NCBI RefSeq assembly: GCF_003173775.1
Contig: NZ_CP029552.1
Span: forward strand, 645,001 to 709,000
DNA length: 64,000 bases
Source: Methylobacterium sp. 17Sr1-1
Lineage (GTDB): Bacteria > Pseudomonadota > Alphaproteobacteria > Rhizobiales > Beijerinckiaceae
Direction of reading: 5' to 3'
Shown here piece after piece: positions 17,000-26,240 of this stretch. Under the pieces are notes generated by a model. That model saw nothing but the letters and a program-made list of their open reading frames with translations, was not told the DNA's origin and made no database searches. The translations under genes and the position numbers were made by a program. Within the stretch, counting starts at the first letter, position 1, and every line of letters starts with the position of its first letter.

Positions 17000-17241
17000 A
17001 GATCGATGGAACGCGTTGGTGTCCGGTCGCGCTCGACGTCGTCGAGACCGCCAGGGAAGGTCATCAGGAAGTCGGCAAAGTTCGGCGTCTCATCGGGATA
17101 GAGGCGACGCGCCATCTCTACCGGGACGATCACCGCAGCCGGTCTCCCATGTAGCGTGATCGTCGTCGGCTCGCCCCGTTCAGCCGCCTCAACCAGAGCC
17201 GAGAGCCCGGCTTTGGCGTCCCTCACCTGGACCGTTCGCAT
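16996..17241 (-). CDS. Phd/YefM-type antitoxin
   Basis: The 81-aa protein starts MRTVQVRDAKAGLSALVEAAERG and continues ITLHGRPAAVIVPV, the Phd/YefM DNA-binding fold. The C-terminal tail (NFADFLMTFPGG...) would wrap the PIN toxin. It overlaps the toxin start by 4 bp. It most likely represses its own operon through the perfect palindrome immediately upstream. Confidence 0.88.
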   Translation of the reverse strand: MRTVQVRDAKAGLSALVEAAERGEPTTITLHGRPAAVIVPVEMARRLYPDETPNFADFLMTFPGGLDDVERDRTPTRSIDL

Positions 17242-17249
17242 GAGCGGGA

Positions 17250-17287
17250 TCTCGCTACTGTGACCACATGTGGTCACAGTAGCGAGA
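17250..17287. promoter_or_regulatory. perfect 38-bp palindromic operator of the toxin-antitoxin unit
   Basis: The half-site is TCTCGCTACTGTGACCACA, followed directly by its exact reverse complement with no spacer. It ends 9 bp before the antitoxin ATG, so bound repressor would cover the ribosome-binding region and likely the promoter. There is no T-run on the minus strand, which argues against a tex terminator. Confidence 0.8.
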
Positions 17288-17336
17288 AAGAACTCACGGT
17301 GCACCGAGGAGACGCGATCCCCCGACGATCCGCTCC

Positions 17337-19661
17337 CTACCGCCGCGACCCCCGGTCCAGCCCCGCCTTGCGCAGGGCATCCGCCAGCGCCCCGCCGCCC
17401 GCCGGCTCCTCGCGCCGGGGTTGAGGGCGTGGCGCATCCCGCCGGGGCGCGTCGCGGTGCTGGCCTCCTTGCTCCCGCGGCGGCCGCGCGCCGACCTCGT
17501 CGTCGAGGCGCATCGTCAGCGAGATGCGCTTGCGCGGCCCGTCGACCTCCAGAACCTTCACCCGCACCACGTCGCCGGGCTTCACCACGGCCCGCGGATC
17601 CTTCACGAAGGTCTTGGACAGGGCCGAGATGTGGACGAGCCCGTCCTGGTGCACGCCGACATCGACGAAGGCCCCGAAGGCCGCGACGTTGGTCACCACG
17701 CCTTCCAGCACCATGCCGGGCTTCAGGTCGCCGATCGTCTCGACGCCCTCCTGGAAGGTCGCGGTCTTGAAGGTCGGGCGCGGGTCGCGGCCCGGCTTCT
17801 CCAGCTCGGCGATGATGTCGGTGACCGTCGGCAGGCCGAAGGTCTCGTCGGTGAAGGACTTGGGATTCAGCCCCTTCAGCACGCTGCCGTTGCCGATCAC
17901 CGCCTTGATGTCGCTCTTCGTCGCCTGGAGGATGCGGCGCACCACCGGATAGGCCTCCGGGTGGACGCCCGAGGCGTCGAGCGGGTCGTCGCCGTTCTGG
18001 ATCCGCAGGAAGCCCGCCGACAATTCGAACGCCTTCGGCCCGAGCCCCGCGACCTTCTTCAGCCCCGAGCGGCTGCGGAACGGCCCGTTCGTGTCGCGGT
18101 GGCTGACGATGTTCTGCGCCACCCGCTCGCTGAGGCCCGACACCCGGGCGAGGAGCGGGCCCGACGCCGTGTTGACGTCGACCCCGACGCCGTTCACGCA
18201 ATCCTCCACCACCGCGTCGAGGGAGCGCGACAGCTTCCCCTCCGCGAGGTCGTGCTGGTACTGCCCGACGCCGATCGCCTTCGGCTCGATCTTCACCAGC
18301 TCCGCCAGCGGGTCCTGCAGGCGCCGGGCGATCGAGACCGCGCCGCGCAACGACACGTCGAGGCCCGGCAGTTCCGCGCTGGCATAGGCCGAGGCCGAGT
18401 AGACCGAGGCGCCGGCCTCCGACACCATCACCTTGGTGAGTTTCAACTCCGGCTGCTTCGCGATCAGCTCGGCGGCGAGCCGGTCGGTCTCGCGCGAGGC
18501 GGTGCCGTTGCCGATCGCCACCAGCTCCACGCCGTGCGCCCGGCAGAGCTTCGCGAGCGTCATCAGCGACCCGGTCCAGTCGCGTCGCGGTTCGTGCGGG
18601 TAGATCGTGTCCGTCGCCACCACCTTGCCGGTGGCGTCGACCACCGCGACCTTCACGCCGGTGCGGAAGCCGGGATCGAGGCCGAGCGTCGGCCGGGCGC
18701 CGGCAGGCGCGGCGAGGAGCAGGTCGCGCAGGTTGCCGGCGAAGACCCGTACGCCCTCCGTCTCGGCGGCGTCCCAGAGGCGCGCCCGCAGGTCGAGCTC
18801 GATCGAGAGCCGGAGCTTGGTGCGCCAGGCGAAGCGCACCGCCTCCATCAGCCAGCGGTCGCCGGGCCGGCCGCGATCCTGGATCCCTGCGGAGAGGGCG
18901 ATGCGGCCGTCATAGAGCGCCTGCGCGTCGACGCCATCCGGCGCCTCGTCGAGGCGCAGGTCCAGCACCTCCTCCTTCTCGCCCCGGAACAGGGCGAGCA
19001 CCCGGTGCGAGGGCAGGCGGGTCAGGGGCTCGGAGAAGTCGAAATAATCGGAGAACTTGGCCCCCGCCTGCGCCTGGCCGTCGCGCACCCGCGAGACGAG
19101 CCTGCCGCGGGTCCAGAACGCCTCGCGCAACTGCCCGACCAATTCGGCGTTCTCGGCGAAGCGCTCGACCAGGATGGAGCGGGCGCCCTCCAGGGCCGCT
19201 TCGGGTGTGGCCACGCCCTTGCCCTCGTCGACGAACGGGGCGGCGGCTTTGAGCGGGACCTGGTCGGGGCGGGTGAGCAACGCCTCGGCCAGCGGCCCGA
19301 GGCCGGCTTCGCGGGCGATCTGTGCCTTGGTGCGGCGCTTGGGCTTGAACGGCAGGTAGAGATCCTCGAGCCGCGCCTTGGTGTCGGCGGCGAGGATCTG
19401 ACCCTTGAGCGCGTCGTCGAGCTTGCCTTGCGCGCTCACGCTCTCGAGGATCGCGGCGCGGCGGGCCTCCAGTTCGCGCAGGTAGCGCAGGCGCTCCTCC
19501 AGGGTGCGCAACTGCGCGTCGTCGAGGGTGCCGGTGACTTCCTTGCGGTAGCGGGCGATGAACGGCACCGTCGAGCCGCCGTCCAGCAGGTCCACCGCCG
19601 CCTTGACCTGCCATTCCTGCGCGCCGAGTTCGGTGGCGATGCGCTGCTCGATCGTCGGCAT
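17337..19661 (-). CDS. tex: Tex family RNA-binding transcriptional accessory protein
   Basis: Cytosolic nucleic-acid-binding protein of 774 aa, the family length. The N-terminal helical Tex domain includes [13 protein letters not shown] (about 32-44). A YqgF-like RNase H fold begins at [18 protein letters not shown] (about 325). A helix-hairpin-helix pair follows ([38 protein letters not shown]), and an S1 RNA-binding domain lies near 645-715 ([28 protein letters not shown]). The C-terminus is a disordered basic/proline-rich tail. A monocistronic unit upstream of the toxin-antitoxin operon. Confidence 0.95.
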   Translation of the reverse strand: MPTIEQRIATELGAQEWQVKAAVDLLDGGSTVPFIARYRKEVTGTLDDAQLRTLEERLRYLRELEARRAAILESVSAQGKLDDALKGQILAADTKARLEDLYLPFKPKRRTKAQIAREAGLGPLAEALLTRPDQVPLKAAAPFVDEGKGVATPEAALEGARSILVERFAENAELVGQLREAFWTRGRLVSRVRDGQAQAGAKFSDYFDFSEPLTRLPSHRVLALFRGEKEEVLDLRLDEAPDGVDAQALYDGRIALSAGIQDRGRPGDRWLMEAVRFAWRTKLRLSIELDLRARLWDAAETEGVRVFAGNLRDLLLAAPAGARPTLGLDPGFRTGVKVAVVDATGKVVATDTIYPHEPRRDWTGSLMTLAKLCRAHGVELVAIGNGTASRETDRLAAELIAKQPELKLTKVMVSEAGASVYSASAYASAELPGLDVSLRGAVSIARRLQDPLAELVKIEPKAIGVGQYQHDLAEGKLSRSLDAVVEDCVNGVGVDVNTASGPLLARVSGLSERVAQNIVSHRDTNGPFRSRSGLKKVAGLGPKAFELSAGFLRIQNGDDPLDASGVHPEAYPVVRRILQATKSDIKAVIGNGSVLKGLNPKSFTDETFGLPTVTDIIAELEKPGRDPRPTFKTATFQEGVETIGDLKPGMVLEGVVTNVAAFGAFVDVGVHQDGLVHISALSKTFVKDPRAVVKPGDVVRVKVLEVDGPRKRISLTMRLDDEVGARPPREQGGQHRDAPRRDAPRPQPRREEPAGGGALADALRKAGLDRGSRR

Positions 19662-19768
19662 GGGGCCTCTCCGGGTGGGGGAGGCGCGTGTTTAGAGGCC
19701 GGCGGTCCTTCGGGGAAGAGGAGACGTATCAGGGGCGGTCGCGGCGCGACCACCAAATCGAGACATGG

Positions 19769-19796
19769 AAAGGGCGGCCGCGATGCGACCGCCCTT
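19769..19796 (-). terminator. hairpin after the EamA transporter gene
   Basis: An AAGGGCGG/CCGCCCTT stem lies about 20 bp past the stop codon of the gene ending at 19815. No long T-run follows, so termination may be weak. Confidence 0.5.
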
Positions 19797-19814
19797 GCAA
19801 GTGTCAGCCAATTG

Positions 19815-20786
19815 TCAGCGCACGCCGCCCGCCGGCAGCACCCCGGTCGGGGCAGGCACCCGGCGCATCCGCTCGCGGTGGGCGGTGTAGAGGCCGCTGC
19901 CGCAGATCACCAGCACGCCGAGGCCCATATAGGCGTCCGGCACCGTGCCGAAGAACAGGAAGCCGAGGAGGCCGGCCCAGATGATCTGGCTGTAGGAGAA
20001 CGGCACCAGGGTCGAGGCCGGGGCATGGCGGTAGGCGATGGTGACGATCCAGTGCCCGGCGGTCGAGATGAAGCCGATCGCGGCGCCGATCGCGACCTGG
20101 TTGAGGTTCGGGGTCTCCCAGACGAAGGGCACGATGCCCGACAGGATCACGAAGCCGACGACGGCCGACCAGGTCATGGTGGTCTGCGGCGCGTCGTAGC
20201 CGTTGATCTTGCGGGTGACGACGAGGGCCGCGGCCCAGAACAGGGCGGAGACGATCGGCAGGAGCGCCGCGGCCTGGAACGCGCTGGTGCCGGGCCGCAC
20301 GATGATCAGCACGCCGACGAGGCCGACGAGGGCGGCGGCCCAGCGCCGGGCGCCGACCTTCTCGCCGAGCACCGGGATCGACAGGGCGGTGACGAAGATC
20401 GGCGACACGAAGGCGATCGCGGTGATCTCGGCCACCGGCAGGGTGCGCAGGCCGGCGAGGAACAGCAGCGAGGAGCCGACGAGGGCGATGCCGCGCACCA
20501 CCTGCAGGCCCGGCCGGGCGCTGCGGAACGGCGAGGCGCCGCGCTTGAGCTGCGCCCGCACCGCCGCCGCCGCCAGCATCACGGCGAGGAAGCCGACATA
20601 GCGCAGCCACGCCACCTCGATCCCGGAGAGCTGCCCGGTGAGGTGCTTGGCGGTCGCGTCGGAGCTCGACAGGAAGACGGTGGAGACCACCACCAGCACG
20701 ATGCCGCGCAGCGGCTGATCGCCGAGCAGGGCCGGCAGGGCCGGGCGGGCGGAGGGGACGGCGACGGGGAGTGTCAGGGTGGCCAC
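19815..20786 (-). CDS. EamA/DMT-family transporter
   Basis: 323-aa inner-membrane protein with ten predicted helices in two EamA repeats. The first covers about residues 30-165, with AKHLTGQLSGIEVAWLRYV and FLAGLRTLPVAEITAIAFVSPIFV; the second covers about 180-305, ending GFLFFGTVPDAYMGLGVLVI. Drug/metabolite transporters of this type export or import small metabolites; the substrate cannot be inferred. A G/C hairpin follows the gene. Confidence 0.88.
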   Translation of the reverse strand: MATLTLPVAVPSARPALPALLGDQPLRGIVLVVVSTVFLSSSDATAKHLTGQLSGIEVAWLRYVGFLAVMLAAAAVRAQLKRGASPFRSARPGLQVVRGIALVGSSLLFLAGLRTLPVAEITAIAFVSPIFVTALSIPVLGEKVGARRWAAALVGLVGVLIIVRPGTSAFQAAALLPIVSALFWAAALVVTRKINGYDAPQTTMTWSAVVGFVILSGIVPFVWETPNLNQVAIGAAIGFISTAGHWIVTIAYRHAPASTLVPFSYSQIIWAGLLGFLFFGTVPDAYMGLGVLVICGSGLYTAHRERMRRVPAPTGVLPAGGVR

Positions 20787-21092
20787 GGGGCTAACGGCGT
20801 GTGCGGATGAAGGACCTCATCTGTAGCACCGCCCCGGTCAGCTCAGCCGTGCCGATTGCGCGCCACCGCCATGCTGTCCGATCAGCCCTAGTTAAGGCGC
20901 GCTTTACCGGATCGTGTTGGGGCGGCGGCGACTTGTGACATCGCCGCCATCATCCTGCCGCAAGCGTTACGGGTGTATCCTGAAAGACTCGTGAACGAAC
21001 TTCGTCTTTGCCGGAACCGGATCCGGCATTGCGTGTTGTTTCGCCCGCGCAGGGTTGAGGACCCCGCGCGGGCGCGAATGTCGGCCGCGTAA
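20787..21092. other. intergenic region without a gene
   Basis: 306 bp between the start of the EamA gene and the end of ybdD-like, both on the minus strand. It must hold the EamA promoter. A CCCGCGCGGG-type G/C repeat around 21045-21074 could form a hairpin after the ybdD-like gene. No coding sequence was seen. Confidence 0.4.
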
Positions 21093-21311
21093 TCAGCAGC
21101 AGCGGAAGCCGCCGCGCCCGCCGACGCCGAACCGGGCGTTCTGGCGCTCGCGGAAGAACTCCGTCGGGGTCATCGGCTGCTGGTCGGGATGGGTCTTGCG
21201 GATATGGGCGACGTAGGTGTCGTAGTTGCCCTGGCCGACCATTAGCCGCGCCCCGTCGCAGACGCAGCGCGTCAGGGTCGCCCAGCGCTCGCGCAAGGTC
21301 TCGGCGCCCAT
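21093..21311 (-). CDS. YbdD/YjiX family small protein
   Basis: 72 aa with the family pattern: RCVCDGARLMVGQGNYDTYVAHIRKTHPD, MTPTEFFRERQNARFG and a terminal Gly-rich, cysteine-ended tail. Such proteins are encoded next to CstA/BtsT-type peptide or pyruvate transporters and are probably accessory to them. It starts 4 bp after the cstA stop codon, in one operon. Confidence 0.88.
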   Translation of the reverse strand: MGAETLRERWATLTRCVCDGARLMVGQGNYDTYVAHIRKTHPDQQPMTPTEFFRERQNARFGVGGRGGFRCC

Positions 21312-21315
21312 CGGC

Positions 21316-23379
21316 TCACTCCGCCGCCGCCGGCACCGCCCGCGGATCCGCCTCGACGGCGGTCCAGCGGTCGGCCCGGTAGGCCTTGAGGCAGGCCTGG
21401 ACGCCGAAGGCGATGATCGCCACCACGACGCCGACGAAGACCAGCGCCAGCACCGCGTCGATGCGGTCGTTGAAGATGATCTGGCGCATCTGGTCGGCGC
21501 TCTTCGCCGGCGCCAGCACCTTGTTCTCGGCGAGCGCCGTGGCGTAGCGGTCGGCGTGGGCGAGGAAGCCCACCCGCGGGTCGGCGGAAAAGACCTTCTG
21601 CAGGCCGGCGGTCAGGGTGCAGGCGACGAGCCACAGCGTCGGCACGATGGTGACGAGGGCGTAGCGCTCCCGCTTCATCTTGAAGATGACCACGGTGCAG
21701 AGCGTCAGCGCGATCGCCGCCAGCATCTGGTTCGAGATGCCGAAGAGCGGCCACAGGGTGTTCACGCCGCCGAGGGGATCGGTGACGCCCTGGTAGAGGA
21801 AGAAGCCCCAGGCCGCGACGCAGAGACCCGTCGCCACGATGCTCGGGCCCCAGGACGACGTGTCCTTGAAGGCCGGCACCGCGACGCCGATCAGGTCCTG
21901 GAGCATGAAGCGCCCGGCCCGCGTCCCGGCATCCACGGCGGTGAGGATGAACAGGGCCTCGAACAGGATGGCGAAGTGATACCAGAACGCCATCATCGCC
22001 TTGCCGCCGATGACGTTCGAGATGATGTGGGCCATGCCGACCGCCAGCGTCGGCGCGCCGCCGGCCCGCGAGATCACGGTGTGCTCGCCGACGTCGGCCG
22101 CGGTCTGCTTGATCGTGTCGGCGGTGATCGGGAAGCCCATGGCGGTGACCGCCGCGGACGCGCTCTCCGCCGTGGTGCCGACGACCGCCGCCGGCGAGTT
22201 CATGGTGAAGTACACGCCCGGATCGATGACGCTGGCGGCGACGAGCGCCATCACGGCGACGAAGGATTCCATCAGCATGCCGCCGTAGCCGATGAAGCGG
22301 GCATTGACCTCGTTGTCGATCAGCTTCGGCGTCGTGCCCGACGAGATCAGGCTGTGGAACCCTGAGACCGCGCCGCAGGCGATGGTGATGAACAGGAACG
22401 GGAACAGCGAGCCCGACCAGACCGGCCCGGTGCCGTCGACGAACTTCGTCACCGCCGGCATCTGGAGATGCGGCGCCAGCACCAGGATGCCGAGCGCGAG
22501 GCCGACGATGGTGCCGATCTTGAGGAAGGTCGAGAGGTAGTCGCGCGGCGCCAAGAGCAGCCAGACCGGCAGGATCGAGGCGACGAAGCCGTAGCCGATG
22601 AGCATCCAGCACAGCTGCGTGCCGGTGAAGGTGAACAGCGCGGCCAGCGTCGGGTCGTTGGCGACGTTCTGGCCGAAGACGATCGCGGCCATCAGCAGCA
22701 CGAAGCCGAGGATCGAGACCTCGCCGATGCGGCCCGGGCGGATCCAGCGCGAGTAGACGCCCATCAGGAGCGCGATCGGGATCGTCGCCATCACCGTGAA
22801 GGTGCCCCAGGGGCTCTCGGCCAGCGCCTTGACGACGATCAGCGCCAGCACCGCCAGGATGATGACCATGATCAGGAAGGCACCGAACAGGGCGACGACG
22901 CCGGGAATCGTGCCGAGCTCGGTCCGGATCAGCTCGCCGAGCGAGCGGCCGTCGCGGCGCATCGAGACGAACAGCACCATGAAGTCCTGCACGGCGCCGG
23001 CCAGCACCACGCCGGAGAGGATCCAGAGCAGGCCCGGCAGGTAGCCCATCTGGGCGGCGAGCACCGGGCCGACCAGCGGGCCGGCGCCTGCGATCGCCGC
23101 GAAATGGTGGCCGAACAGGACGTACTTGTCGGTCGGGACGTAATCGAGCCCGTCGTTGTGGCGCACCGCCGGGGTCTGGCGGGTCGGGTCGAGCCGCATG
23201 ATGCGGTCGGCGATGTAGAGCGAGTAGTAGCGGTAGGCGATCAGGTAGACCGAGACCGCCGCGACGACGATCCAGAGGGCGTTGATGCTCTCGCCGCGCT
23301 GCGTCGCCACGACGGCGAGGGCGGCGGCCCCAAGCGCGCCCACGAGGGCCCAGGGTCCGTGTTTCCGGACGGCTGTCAT
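21316..23379 (-). CDS. cstA: carbon starvation protein A (CstA family transporter)
   Basis: 687-aa inner-membrane transporter with about 16-18 helices. CstA family members take up peptides or pyruvate under carbon limitation. Family motifs include YVPTDKYVLFGHHFAAIAGA, GPLVGPVLAAQMGYLPG (near residue 105) and CGAVSGFHSLISSGTTPK. The ATG at 23379 is chosen because GGAGG lies 7 bp upstream and the protein begins at the first helix; an in-frame ATG further upstream has no comparable site. Followed by the ybdD-like partner. Confidence 0.93.
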   Translation of the reverse strand: MTAVRKHGPWALVGALGAAALAVVATQRGESINALWIVVAAVSVYLIAYRYYSLYIADRIMRLDPTRQTPAVRHNDGLDYVPTDKYVLFGHHFAAIAGAGPLVGPVLAAQMGYLPGLLWILSGVVLAGAVQDFMVLFVSMRRDGRSLGELIRTELGTIPGVVALFGAFLIMVIILAVLALIVVKALAESPWGTFTVMATIPIALLMGVYSRWIRPGRIGEVSILGFVLLMAAIVFGQNVANDPTLAALFTFTGTQLCWMLIGYGFVASILPVWLLLAPRDYLSTFLKIGTIVGLALGILVLAPHLQMPAVTKFVDGTGPVWSGSLFPFLFITIACGAVSGFHSLISSGTTPKLIDNEVNARFIGYGGMLMESFVAVMALVAASVIDPGVYFTMNSPAAVVGTTAESASAAVTAMGFPITADTIKQTAADVGEHTVISRAGGAPTLAVGMAHIISNVIGGKAMMAFWYHFAILFEALFILTAVDAGTRAGRFMLQDLIGVAVPAFKDTSSWGPSIVATGLCVAAWGFFLYQGVTDPLGGVNTLWPLFGISNQMLAAIALTLCTVVIFKMKRERYALVTIVPTLWLVACTLTAGLQKVFSADPRVGFLAHADRYATALAENKVLAPAKSADQMRQIIFNDRIDAVLALVFVGVVVAIIAFGVQACLKAYRADRWTAVEADPRAVPAAAE

Positions 23380-23809
23380 CAGGTTTCCTCCCGGCTCCGC
23401 CGCCGGGCTGAAAACGGGCTTCGGCGGCTTCCTTCGACTTTCGGGTAAAGGAAACGTCAAAGGCTGCCAATGCGGCCGCGGGTTGGGGACGCTGGGGGAG
23501 GATTAGACTTTCGTCGTAGGGATGGATGAGCGGCGGTTCATGCTCGTGTTGCCATGATCTGACAATTCCTCGCTGCGTTCGGGGACCGTCTAACAGGAAT
23601 CGACTGCCGATTCCTCGCCCCGTGCCCGGAGGTTTGTCCATCCCGCCCGCGACCTCATCCTGAGGTGCGAACAAAGTGAGCTTCGAAGGAGCCCTCCAGA
23701 AGTTTTCAAGTGAGCTGGAGGCCGCCTTCGAGGGCCGCTACGCGGCCCCGCAGGATGAGGTCGCGGGTAGGATGGACTTGGCGTTCGACCGTGTCGTCTG
23801 CCGTCCTGC
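23380..23809. other. intergenic region with a family A repeat
   Basis: 430 bp between the cstA start and the end of the LuxR-type regulator. It holds the cstA promoter on its left side, a short dyad with arms AGGAATCG and CGATTCC-like words near 23600, and the repeat at 23653-23760. No gene seen. Confidence 0.5.
23653..23760. repeat. intergenic palindromic repeat (family A, full copy)
   Basis: CCTCATCCTGAGGTGCG at the left, inner arms around TCGAAGGAGCCCTCCAGAA and GGAGGCCGCCTTCGAGG, and GCAGGATGAGG at the right. It lies just downstream of the response regulator gene. Confidence 0.75.
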
Positions 23810-24475
23810 TCAACTCGACGGCAACCCCGCCAGAATATGATCGTAATCCAAATTCGCCGTCTCGATGACGATCTGGGTCCGGCTGATCACCCCGAGCTTG
23901 CGCAGGATCTCCGAGACGTGAGCCTTCACGGTCGAGTCGCCGACGCCGAGTTCGTGGGCGATCTGCTTGTTGAGCTTGCCCTGGCGGATCATCAGCAGCA
24001 CCCGGACCTGCTGCGGGGTCAATTCGGCGATGCGCTCGGCGATCGGCGCCTTGCCGGGCTTGCGGCCCGGGGTTTCCGCCGGACCGGCCACTCCCTCGGG
24101 CACGAAGACGGCGCCGTTGAGAACGTTGGTGATGGCGCGGATCAGAACCGGCTTGCCGGCGGCCTTGGGCACGAAGCCGGCGGCGCCGTGGGCGAGCGCC
24201 TCGCGCACGATGCGCGGGTCGTCGAGGCCCGACACGACGAGCACCGGAATGCGCGGGAAGCGGGTGCGGATGGCGATGAGCCCGTCGAAGCCGTTGACGC
24301 CCTGCATCGTGAGGTCGAGGAGCGTCAGGTCGATCGAGCGGCCGCGGGAGAGGGCCGCGCAGGCGCTCTCGATGCCGTCCGCCTCCTCGACCTCGGCGGC
24401 CGGGAAGGCGAGACGGACCGCGCTGCTCAGGGCATCGCGGAACAACGGGTGATCGTCGACGATGATCAGGTGCAT
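23810..24475 (-). CDS. LuxR/NarL-type response regulator
   Basis: 221 aa. The receiver domain spans about residues 1-115 with the acidic pair Asp7/Asp8, the phosphoacceptor Asp54 (LTLLDLTM) and the conserved lysine in FVPKAAGK. A C-terminal HTH_LuxR domain covers about 150-210 (ELTPQQVRVLLMIRQGKLNKQIAHEL, VKAHVSEILRKLGV). GAGGGGT just upstream supports the ATG at 24475. It is divergent from the FIST sensor/hybrid kinase pair and is the natural output regulator for that kinase, an inference from position. Confidence 0.92.
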   Translation of the reverse strand: MHLIIVDDHPLFRDALSSAVRLAFPAAEVEEADGIESACAALSRGRSIDLTLLDLTMQGVNGFDGLIAIRTRFPRIPVLVVSGLDDPRIVREALAHGAAGFVPKAAGKPVLIRAITNVLNGAVFVPEGVAGPAETPGRKPGKAPIAERIAELTPQQVRVLLMIRQGKLNKQIAHELGVGDSTVKAHVSEILRKLGVISRTQIVIETANLDYDHILAGLPSS

Positions 24476-25025
24476 GTCCGACCCCTCCGCGACGGGCGTC
24501 GGCGCTCCGTCCGGCCGTGGAAGAGACACCCCAGGGGCCGGACCGGTCAATCCCACCATCGCAGCGGATCATCCTCTCGCCGGCGCAGAGCCACCGGGCC
24601 CGCGCACACGCAGATCGAGCGCAGCAACGTCGCCGCACCCATAAGTCGAGGGAAGAGTTATCATGCGGCCCCTTCAGCAGCCACCATGCTTTGGTATGGA
24701 TCCTCGACGGGATGTCCGCGCCCTGCACATTGGTCCAATGGTGGCCGGCGCCGACCCGGTCCTATCGTCATGCGACCTCGGCGGCCGAAGGACCTCCTCA
24801 CCGCGGAGCGGGTGGGAGCGGAGCGTGGCATCTGGCGGCTGCGTCGCGTGGGGCGGCGCGGCCGCCGATCGCGGGGGCGATCTGCCCGTCCGTTCCCCAG
24901 CGCAGGCGTGGCCGCCGCACCGGCCGCGCCTGCGCACCCTCACGCCTTTGTTGCCAGCCGCATCCCCGCGCCGCATAATGGCGGCAATGCCGCAACGGAG
25001 CCGGCAACACGGGAGGGACCGCTTG
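24476..25025. other. divergent control region between regulator and FIST sensor
   Basis: 550 bp with no supported gene. Open frames crossing it lack ribosome-binding sites and family similarity. It must hold both divergent promoters. An AT-richer patch at 24640-24720 is the likeliest promoter zone. Confidence 0.45.
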
Positions 25026-26240
25026 GTGCTGGACACCTTGGCGCGGGTCGATTCGGCGCGAACCATGCCGGGCAAGAGTCAGGGCGAGGACACGCGCACG
25101 CGTTCGCATCGCTGCGGAATCCAGACCGCCTGGACCGAGGCGGCCGGGGCCGAGGCCGCCGTGGCGGCGCTCGCCGCCTCCCTCGACATCGCCCGCATCG
25201 CCCATCTCGTCATCTTCTTCTCGCCGGTCTACGGGGTCGAGGCCCTGAACGCCGCGCTGACCCGCGCCTTCCCGGGCGTGCGGGTCGCCGGCTGCACCTC
25301 CTCGGGCGAGATCAGCCCGATGGCCGGGCTCGACCGCGGCCTCGTGGCGATCGCCTTCCCGCACGAGGGGTTCCGCATCGCCTCGACGGTGCTGGAGGCG
25401 GTCGACCACCTCGACGCCGAGCGGGCCGCCGCCTCGATCCGCGCGTTGCGCTGCGCCCACGAGCGGATCTCCCGCGGCGGGCAGCGTTTCGCGATCTCGC
25501 TCATCGACGGTCTCGCCAATGCCGAGGAGACGGTGATCGCCGCGATCGGGTACGGGCTCGACGGGGTGCCGCTGGTCGGCGGCTCGGCCGGGGACGAGCT
25601 CACCTTCTCCGAGACGGCATTGATCCATGACGGGCAGGTGCACCGCCGGGCCGCGATCCTGCTCCTGATCGAGTCCGACTTCCCGGTCGAGATCTTCAAG
25701 AACGACAATTTCGAGCCGACCGGCGTCAAGTTCGTCGTCACCGACACCGACCACGAGCAGCGCACCGTGCGCGAGCTCAACGCCGAGCCGGCGGCGGTCG
25801 AGTACGCCAACGCGCTCGGCCTCGATCCCGAGGCGCTCACCCCCACGAGCTTTGCCGCGCACCCGCTCGTGGTGCGGGTCGGCGGCGATTATTTCTGCCG
25901 CTCGATCCGCCACCTCAACCCGGACCAGTCCTTGAGCTTCCACTGCGCCATCGAGAGCGGCGTGGTGCTGACGCTGGCGCGCCAGAAGGATCTCGTCGAG
26001 GCGACCCGGGAGGAGCTGGCCCGGCTCGACGCGCGGCTCGGCGGCGTCGACCTGGTGATCGGGTTCGAATGCGTGCTGCGCCGCCTCGACGCCGAGATCC
26101 ACCAGGTCCGCCACAGCATCGCCGACCTCTACCGGCACTACAACGTCGTCGGCTTCGAGACCTACGGCGAGCAGTACCGCTCGATGCACCTGAACCAGAC
26201 CTTCACGGGCATCGCCATCGGCCGGCCCGCCGGCCCGTGA
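25026..26240 (+). CDS. FIST-domain sensor protein (NosP-like)
   Basis: 404 aa: FIST_N at about residues 40-240 (VRVAGCTSSGEISPMAGL, LIDGLANAEETVIAAI, VPLVGGSAGDEL) and FIST_C at about 250-385 (PLVVRVGGDYFCRSIRHLNPDQSLSFHCAI, VIGFECVLRR, VGFETYGEQY). It lacks membrane segments. FIST proteins are small-ligand sensors, and the NosP group binds haem and nitric oxide and inhibits a co-encoded kinase. GGGAGGG at 25011-25017 points to the GTG at 25026 (or the TTG at 25023); the ATG at 25065 is an alternative. The histidine kinase starts in its stop codon. Haem binding is inferred from gene context, not from a visible ligand. Confidence 0.85.
   Translation: MLDTLARVDSARTMPGKSQGEDTRTRSHRCGIQTAWTEAAGAEAAVAALAASLDIARIAHLVIFFSPVYGVEALNAALTRAFPGVRVAGCTSSGEISPMAGLDRGLVAIAFPHEGFRIASTVLEAVDHLDAERAAASIRALRCAHERISRGGQRFAISLIDGLANAEETVIAAIGYGLDGVPLVGGSAGDELTFSETALIHDGQVHRRAAILLLIESDFPVEIFKNDNFEPTGVKFVVTDTDHEQRTVRELNAEPAAVEYANALGLDPEALTPTSFAAHPLVVRVGGDYFCRSIRHLNPDQSLSFHCAIESGVVLTLARQKDLVEATREELARLDARLGGVDLVIGFECVLRRLDAEIHQVRHSIADLYRHYNVVGFETYGEQYRSMHLNQTFTGIAIGRPAGP

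Noticed and set aside
17250..17287. The 38-bp palindrome as a tex terminator
   Set aside because: No T-run follows on the minus strand and the dyad abuts the antitoxin start, which fits an operator better.
17421..20810. A very long open frame on the plus strand opposite tex and the EamA gene
   Set aside because: Its product is arginine/glycine/histidine-rich low-complexity sequence with no family motifs, as expected for the opposite strand of high-GC genes; tex has clear domains in its own frame.
24663..25025. A longer N-terminus for the FIST protein
   Set aside because: No ribosome-binding site precedes the earlier ATGs and the added residues do not resemble any domain; GGGAGGG lies right before the GTG at 25026.
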